DNA from: Holothuria scabra
Taxonomy: Eukaryota; Echinodermata; Holothuroidea; Aspidochirotida; Holothuriidae
Direction: 5' to 3'
NCBI GenBank assembly: GCA_037179385.1
Contig: CM074190.1
Span: 4,292,284-4,356,283, forward strand
DNA length: 64,000 bases
Below the pieces are notes generated by a model that made no database searches, had not been told where the DNA came from, and saw only the letters and a program-made list of their open reading frames with translations. This document shows positions 53,101-62,100 of this stretch, piece after piece. Every line of letters starts with the position of its first letter. Position 1 is the stretch's first letter. The position numbers were made by a program, and so were the translations under genes.

Positions 53101-56100
53101 TTGGTTATACCCTTGTTTTTGTGCATTTGAATGACAAATTGAAAAGTACTGAACTGACTGTTTGAAAAACTGACAAAATTTCTGTTTTAAAGTTTGTAGT
53201 TTGCATATTTTAATGGCATGTGCAGAATTTAATTATTGTTTAACTGAAAGGGCAACCCACAACCTTCCAAATATTTGTCCCGTAGCTGTGTTCACAATTT
53301 TAATAATGACATCTTGGAAAGAAATGGCGTGAAGTTTGTTAGTTAGTAGGTAGGGTCTTCTGCCTCAGTTTATAAAGCTTCTGGATTACTTCGGTGATGC
53401 CGACTGCCTTTTCTAGTCATGGTTCACAGGATTGTTGTCCCTACTGCATTGCTAATGTGGAGCATCATGCACATTGACAGTAGGATCCATACGTAAAGGA
53501 ATGGCTTAAAGGGGATATTTGACCCTGAATCTAAACCCAACAATGTTTTGATATATTTATTATTCCAAGGGGCCATGAATGCATTATGCTCCCTTGGCAA
53601 ATTTCAAGGAAGTTTGGCCCATAGCTGAACAATCTTCAGGCAGCCTTCAAGCTTGAGTTGTCAAGAGCAGGATGAGGGTGGCTTTGCAAGTGAGTGGAGG
53701 TATTTATTGGATCAAGTCCAATAGATCTTCAGCATATGATGTTACATGAAAGGAAGTATGCCTTTCAATAGTTGCAACTTAAGCACAAAAGCAAATTTGT
53801 GTTCCGGTCTGATGTATGCATTGTCTAGTACAGATTTGTGCAAAGTTTTTTTTGTACATGTAGCATGATTGATCTCCCAAAATGATGTTTTATGACATTA
53901 TGCCTTAGGTTGAAATTTATGTGGGTTGAGGCAACAGAGAGTAGACAACCCTGCTTTGAGAGAACCTTAATTGTCACCTTTCATAAGGGGAGAGTCATTT
54001 ATCTAACTGGCCAGTATGAGCAGTTGGGTTCAAGGAATACATAATAGACTTGGCAGTAACTGCCATTTAGATAGGTGACTCTGCTCTAAATCATTACATG
54101 ATTAACAACCTCCCTTTTGATACTACAGCAGGGAAGAGAAGAGATTGTTATGTCAGGGAGCTGTTTGATAGTTACAAAGTATGAAAACAAGTCTATAAAT
54201 TTCCATCAGATCTGAACAATTTTTCATCATTAAGAAACAAAATTGTCAAAGTGAGTAATGTGGAATATTGTTGTTGACTTCAAATGGATAGTTAGTTAGT
54301 TAAGAGTTTTATGGCCCAATTTCCAACCAATTGGTTCAAGTCGAGCCTTTTTCCCAGTTGCCGCTCACTGGTTGGCACATCATCTCACACAGTGTGTCAG
54401 TGACACTTGCTGGGTAGGGTGGGGTGGGTTGTGTGGTTTGGGGGATGGGTTTCCTTGCTGGGAAAGTTCTCTCTCTTTTTTGATCATTGCTATGTTTCTG
54501 TAACCTCCTTTTTTGCTGCTGTTTAACCTTTTTGTGTTTTTTGTAGTATGCTTGTGTTGTTTTGTTCTTAGCTATAGGGAGTACACGTTCTCAAGCCCCC
54601 CCGGGGTTTTTGTGTACTTCCTTTCGCTGTTATATGTCCTTTGATTCTTTTGTTGTATTTATACCCTATATTTGAATGTATATATGATAGAGCGATAAAA
54701 CAATAAACGAAACAAAATGATTCAAAACATAAATTTCCTAATTTTATATGATGACTGAGCAATGATCCAGTAGAATGTAAAGGAATATGTGTCTCCATTT
54801 GAATTTTGGCAATCTGTCACTGATTCTGGTTGATTGAAACATTGAAATTGGGGAATAAAAGGATCAGAAACAAACATTTTCTCAAAGAGACTACAGAACA
54901 TTGTTTATCTTTCTCTGACAACTCCCTAGTTAGGCAATATATCCAGATGATGGGGAGGTTTCATTTAGTCTCAATTCCAAATTCTGCGTACAAAATGGTT
55001 TCTGTAGTGGTTTTTGAAAGCAAATATGTTGAATTGCTTTATCCAAACTGCTGATAATGTCGTTTTTCTTCACATCATCATAAATCCATACTTAAGCACC
55101 ATCACTTGGCTTACTTTGCAGAGATATCGTCCTAGTTACGGTATCACCTACTTTTATTTTCACAAGTTGTGGTCATTACATGCAACTTTTCTTTTTCAAG
55201 TGCAGTTCTCACATATACTGTCTTGACTATTAAATTGAGAGGTTGGTACAAACAGACCTATTTCCAAATAGCAATTACAATAAATTGTGGGATAGAGTTT
55301 TGGGTGTATGTCAATTTTCACGGTAGTAAAATGCCATTGACAAAAATGACAAACACCAAAACTCTATCCCACAATCCTTTGTAATTGCTATTTGGAAATA
55401 GGTCTATGAGTGTTTAAAGTGACCACTGAATGGTACATTGCTATGATGTATTAAATGTCAGAAACTGAGCTGTTAAACTCCATCTAACATATCCTTAACG
55501 GAAAAATACAGTCACCCCCCATTTTGAATTAATGTAGTAGTCTACCCCATTTCACCATTGGCTCAGGTTGAGAGTCACATGACAATATTTTCTTCACTGT
55601 ATTCGTTATGAAATTTGGGAGAACACATTCATGATTCACCTTTAATACACCCAATGTTTTATATGATACATGGAAATTTGGTATTTGATCATGTGAAAAG
55701 TGTTAAAACCATCAAAATCTGTCAAACATTGACCATTTTAAAGGGTAATTTGTCATTTGCACTTAATAAAGCATACACATGATCTCAGTATGCAAATCTT
55801 GTGATCTCTAAGTAGGGACATACCATGTATCATGGCTGTTATCCTTCGATTTTGCAATCTGTCATTTCAAGGACATTTGTAAAATTAATATGTCCGTGGT
55901 GGGGGAAGGGGGTTATTTTGAAAGTTAAAATTGTGTTGTGGAAAAGATAAGTGGCTTCAGAAACATTCAAAGTTTGAAGAGGTATATCTTGGGAATGAGA
56001 ACTGTAAAAGGTATAATTCTATTCCACCATGTTCATAGGAAAGTTTAATCCTTGACTGCCAAGTAAAGTCAGAAATTGTTGCTGACATGTCACATTACCT

Positions 56101-59100
56101 TAAAGACCTGATATATTTGAAAAAATATTTTGAAGCAAAATAAAAAGAAATCCGTGGGAGCTGGCTTTTTTTCAATATTTAAAGAATAGTCTAAAGCCAG
56201 ACTTACTTTTGACATGTTAAAGAGGAACATATTCTCAGCATTCTGGTGAAAGTTTTATTCATTTCCCATGTTCGGTTCTCGAGATATTAACGATTGAATG
56301 TGGCAAATTTTCTACGTAAAATGAACTTGTAGCAAGCAGGCATGATGTTATGGCTTCACATTGTCGGCCAATGGTTTGTATTTATTTATAACCACCAATT
56401 TTGTGGGACAAACTTTTTATACATACATACCACTGGTGCATCCTGAGCAGTGGGATTTTTAAAAACTTTATGTGCCTTAGGGGCAAGATAACATTCCTAC
56501 CCACGGACTTATATACATGGACACAGCATGTAACGTATATGTCCCATCCGTAACCGGCTGGGACAAAAAAAGCGCACCAAGATGGCCGCCATGGAGCTAG
56601 GAATCGTCTGATTTGACAAAGACTCAGTAATTGATTCCTTGCCAAAGGCAGGCAAGGAATCTGTGCGATGGTGATGTCGTGTATATGTGTGTGTGTGTGT
56701 GTGTATGTTTATGTATGTTTGTATGTGTGTTTGTGACTGCACTTGTAATCCCGATATCTTGAGATAGGAATGACTGACACTTTTCATATTTGGTTTATAG
56801 ATTTGCCATGGTGAGAGGAAGAACCCTATTGTTTTTGGTGGAGGTCAAAGGTCATTTGAGGTAACCAGAGGTCAAAGACCGAAAACCTTGTAATCGTGAT
56901 ATCTTGAGATAGGAATGACCAAAACTTTCCATATATGGCATATAGATTTGCCATGTTGAGAGGAAGGACTCTATCGTTTTTGGTGGAGGTCAAAGGTCAT
57001 TTGAGGTCACCAGAGATCAAAGAGGGTCCAAAACCTTGTAATCGCGATATCTTGAGTTAGGAATGACCTACACTTTTCATATATGGTATATAGATTTGCC
57101 ATGTTGAGAGGAAGAACCCTATTGTTTTTGGTAGAGGTCAAAGGTCATTTGAGGACACTGTTTTCAGTGGTTTATGAGGACAACAAATCACCCCTTTTCG
57201 GCAAGGAATCACTAAGCCTTTTGGCTTTCTGGTTTTTTAAACAAAAGTTAAACTTGAGTGGGAAAAAATATTATATTCCATTATCATCATGGTTATTTAA
57301 TCACGAGCATGTTGGTCTTTGAACACGTCACTGAGTTTTTGGAGAGTCGGCCATTTTTCTGTATACTTTAGCAATTGCACACCATGCTATGGCTTGTTAC
57401 CTAACAAGGTCACAAAAAACATTTAAACTCAAACCTTTGGGTTTCCTATTAAAAACATCACTGAGAGTTGCTAAATTATTCTTTTCCGGGTGATATCCTC
57501 CCACATCACGAAAGAATTTTAAAGCGAAATCAAGAGCTAAACCTATCATCATGGTTATTTAATCACGAGCATGTTGGTCTTTGAACACGTCACTGAGTTT
57601 TTGGAGAGTCGGCCATTTTTCTGTATACTTTCAGTGGTTTATGAGGACAACAAATCACCCCTTTTCGGCAAGGAATCACTAAGCCTTTTGGCTTTCTGGT
57701 TTTTTAAACAAAAGTTAAACTTGAATGGGAAAAAATATTATATTCCTGCAATACGTGAAGTGATGTTGACCTAACCTTGCCGTATTTCAAAATATTTTAA
57801 CTTCCTTGCCAAAAATTGTAAAATACTTGGGCAAGTCCAAATGGTCACACAAAACCATATCAGACAGCCATCTTGGTGCGCTTTTTCTCACACGTATGGT
57901 GACAACAATGTACCTTGCAGTATGCTCTGTCCATGTATAGGAAGTCTGTGTCCATACCTAGTTTATTTAAGGTCAAACTAACAGGAAGAAAAATAAAAGA
58001 AAAACAAAACATTGGATAACAATGTGAACCCATGACATCAAACCTGCTTGCTTCAAGTTCACTTTTCAGAGAAATTGTGTCAATTCAATTGCTAATATCT
58101 TGAGAACCGAACATGGGAAATGAGTAAAACTTTCACCACAATGCTTAGAATATAATCCTCCCTCTTTAACATATCAAAAATAAAGTTGGCTATGGCTTGT
58201 TTTTTTATTTTGGGCTATTGCCTTTGCCCTTATAAATATGGAGGGAAGTTGAAAAGCTGTCAGGATTATTTCTATTAAATTGGCATGTTTTGAAGAAGAC
58301 TTTTTGAAGATGAAACAAGGGAAATAGAAAAAAAAGTTCTCCTGCAGTAAATTAAAATGAGACAAATTTTCAATTTTGAGCTAAAATTAAAAATGATGAA
58401 TTGAAAGCCATCTGAGAGAAAAGGATATATCAATAGTGTAACCCTTCCTGGTATTTGCTATACTGTTTTAAAATGTAGGTTATCCAGAAGGATATCAAAG
58501 ACTAGATTTCCAAAACACAAGCTGTTTTGGGGCACCGCCTAAATAGATCCATGCACTAACTAAATAGTTAAACTCATTAGGCAGTTACTGGTCATCCCCA
58601 ATTGAAATACTGTAGTCCTTGAAAAATTCCTCATAATTTCTGCAGCAGTCCTATATATTTTTGCAGTGTCTAAATTAATGCAGAAATGTTAATGCTTTTG
58701 AGCAAACATACTCAGCTGTAGAGTACATTCAATTTCACTTATGCAAGGAGAGGTTTAACTGTTTTATGGCTTTGCTGTTACTTTAATACAGTACAATAGT
58801 GTTAGTGGGACTGTACTTCATTGAGTATATTGTAAGCTATCAAAATTTGTACACACACAGAAATACATGTCCATAGACTCATAATCAGTTACTTTAATAG
58901 CCGATTTGATTTTCTTTATAGTTTTGGATTCATAGGACTTGTATTGATACGGTACAATTTCCATGCAAATGTCATGAATCCTTGGTGGATATCGTTTTTC
59001 TGAATGAAACAAACATAAGGGTTCTGCATGGCCATTTGAGGTTGCAGTAACTTTTATTATGGATAGTAGTGTCACGTGGAAGACTCAAGATGCAAGGAGT

Positions 59101-62100
59101 CTTCCATGTGACACTTTTATCTTCAAATTACAACAAGACTAAACTAAGCTCATAACTAAAGACATAAATGTGCAAAGCATTCTAAACCTACAGGTGAGTT
59201 ACATTGCCATTTGAGGTTGCAGTATCTTTCTCTATGGATAGTAGTGTCATGTGGAAGGCTCAAGACGCAAGGAGTCTTCCACTTGACACTTTTATCCTCA
59301 AGTTACAACAGGACTGACCTAAGCTCATAACTAAATACGTAACTGTGCAAAGCATTATAAACCTACAGGTGAGTAACAGAGAATACAAATTGAAGATAAG
59401 AAACACAGAGAATTACAAACTAGACTTAGATAACGACTTTACCAATTACAGTAGGAATAGGAATACAAATAAAATTGTAAATGAAGCCTTGAAAAGGGGT
59501 GCAAAAATCAGATTGTATTTGAGGAAAGCATGTAGCAAAGCAGTGATTTTTCTTCCTCAAGAGCCATTTTTGTGTACCACAATGTTCATTTCTCTAAAAA
59601 TAAATTGATTTGAATTAAGAAGGAGAATTGACGTTATTTGCACCAGTTAACTAATTTTGTCCCAATGTTGAAAATATATATAGTGTCATTTACTACTTTT
59701 GTCCTCATGTGTTAGAGTGTGTACTTTAGCAAACTTTGATACAAGTCCATGTGCTACTCTAATGAAAGGCCTAACTTCAGTATGGGACCATTTTGACATG
59801 AGGGACACAAACTTTTGCCAAAATATCAGAAGTCTTTGAAAAAACATTTTGTCTAAATTTTTACAGATTCTGTCTAAAGCTTTGGTTCCTCCAAAGTTGG
59901 GGGTGGGGGGCGCATTGTAGGGAATAATTTATCCAGTATCGCATCACAATTTGCTACACAAACAGGCCAAGTTGCTACACAAATGGAAAATTGTGTAGCA
60001 ATTTTTGTGTGTGCATAACCCTTGCATTTTCACAAACAATGTGTGAAAGACTTCAATAATCTTCAAAACTGCTATGCAAAATGCGAATGCTAAATTATTC
60101 CCTGGCATTGCCCCACAGTGGTTACAATAGCACCATAAATCTGGAGGGGGAATTGTCCCTCTTTCCAAAATGTTTGGTGGGGATTCTAAAAATATGGAAA
60201 GACAGTTAAAATGCTAACATATCTTTAAGTTTCCTTGCCCTGTCCTTACGAAGACCTTTTATGCAATACTTGTTCAGTAAGTTATCTGGAGAACCACACA
60301 CATCCTGCCAATAGTACTCCAATTTTAAAAATGGAAATCTGCCCTTTGCATCAACTTTTCAATGTCATTCACCACAGAAAGGGATTTGTAATTTTGGGTA
60401 TTGGAATGATATAATTTCTGAATGAAATTTTGTTCTGTTGTTACTGTTTGCCTTAAGGTGTTTGCAGGTCTTGATTTTCGGAAAAGTTACGATTGTCCTT
60501 CGGGCAACCATTTTGAACACTATATTAAGTTGTCCAGAAAAAAAATTTGGTTTTCCGAAACCTTTTCTGCATAACTACAAAACAGTGAGTCTGTTTCTGA
60601 ATTATTAATCTTGAAGAATAAAAAGATGTGGTTAGTGAGACAAAAACACAAAAGTTTGAAATATTGTAGATGGAGAAAGTTGAAGCAGTGGATCAGGGGG
60701 CATTGTAGTCTTTAATCAGATAAAAGTCGGCTGCTTTATCCTTGTTGAGAAAAAATGGTTGTCCACTAGCAACAAGCTTTCAACTTTTTGTTGTCTGTAT
60801 CAAAGTTTGGTTGTCCCTGATGACCAGACACAAATGAGCCCAGATTTGCAGTATTTGTGTTATTAATTACAATTTTTTACAGTGCTGCTTTAAATTTTTT
60901 TCCATTTCTTTGTATCAGACACACCGCTATAATCTCCTCCAAGTAAATTATTTTTAAGCAGGAGTCTCTGGCTGTAGGTTAAACACTGGTGCCCCCTCCC
61001 CCATCATCTCATTGGCTTATCATGAAAGGCAAAACATTAACTGTTGATTGACTTAGACTAACTCATATATACTAACAACACCTGAATTATTGATAAGAAA
61101 TAGAGCCTTTCAAAACATGCTTTTGAGCATCTATGCCAGGCTTCTCTAATTAGTGATGCACGCACCTCTTGTGGGGTGCGACATTGTCTGGAGTTGGGCA
61201 CAAAGTATAAAAGAAATACTAAAAAAATAAACACCTCATAAACTGGTCAAATTATAAATACAGTTATTGGGTTTCACAAAAAGTGAACTTTTCCTTAGTT
61301 CTTTACTTGTGTTCTTCACTAGTGTTCTTCCAATCAGTTGCAATCTGTGTGCTCTGTCATCTCACCATAACTGTATTTTTCCCAAGATTGCTGTATCTTC
61401 AAATTGCCACTTCAGCCACTAGCCTAGGAAGATGTTTGCTCATGATAATTTTTTTGAATCTGACCAAAAATTCCTCCTCCATGATTTCCAAAAGTTGCTT
61501 TAACCGAGATGATTTACCAATAAAGTAACAAATTTGGTGAGAAGTGTTCCTGGGAAAATACAAATGAAGTGCCATTTTGTACAGTATCTGAGGCCTTACC
61601 AAAACAGAAATTTTCAAATGGGGAGGGGGACACCACCTCTTTTCATACCTCTCACTTATGCAGGCAAACACTGCCTCATTAGAGCAGAAATAATTACATG
61701 TGGTGCTTTACCAAAACTAATTGAGGAAGTCTTGTCCATGCTGTACAAGTGTGCCATAAGAAAATAGAAGGGGATTCTCTGTATTGGACGCAGGTGATCA
61801 TTTTACTGTCTCGCATTTTCACTCCTTTCATATGTGAAATCCCAAAGTTGATTCAGTGGGCAGATTCCCACTTTGAATAACACTATAAGCAACATGGGGA
61901 GTTGTTCTAGCCTAATAACTTTTTAGTATGGCATACAAGGTCTATGTACGCACAGGACAAGTAAACTTGGATGAAATATTTCAAGATTTTACCTGTCCCC
62001 CTGGACATATTTTTTAAAATCCCCACCAAAAAATTTAGAAAAGGGGAAAATTCCCCCAACTTTCGGGTGCTAGTGTAAATCACTGCTCTGACAACTTAAC

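Larger units (their letters stand above)
56502..57950. mobile_element. TIR element (1.45 kb), CAC(A/G)GACTTATATACATGG termini
   Basis: Left end CACGGACTTATATACATGGA plus CACAGCATGTAACG; right end inverted CACAGACTTCCTATACATGG plus ACAGAGCATACTG. An internally deleted relative is at 33324-33640. Both ends hold GCGCACCAAGATGGC / GCCATCTTGGTGCGC as an inner inverted pair. The interior is made of duplications (see separate entries). Target duplication unclear. Two short reading frames share [20 protein letters not shown] only because of a DNA duplication. Confidence 0.78.
60116..62085 (-). mobile_element. hAT-like element (~2 kb), relative of the 9.6-kb element
   Basis: Ends are inverted over about 45 bp: CAGTGGTTACAATAGCACCA with GGAGGGGGAATTGTCCC at 60116 and, read from 62085 leftward, CAGTGATTTACACTAGCACC with TTGGGGGAATTTTCCCC. 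These resemble the CAGTGTTAGCGCT / GGGGGAAATTCCCC ends of 9556-10518. On the minus strand a short frame at 61399-61671 includes [15 protein letters not shown] and FLVRFKKI, weakly like the part of hAT transposases before the TRW(L/I)S block; it is broken. Target duplication is not recognisable, so the copy is old. Confidence 0.6.

Noticed and set aside
56687..56703. (GT)n microsatellite as regulatory Z-DNA element
   Set aside because: Short, and explained as simple repeat inside a transposon.
57083..57774. Two frames sharing [20 protein letters not shown] as a possible gene family
   Set aside because: The similarity is explained by a DNA-level duplication inside a transposon; no start, splice or domain support.
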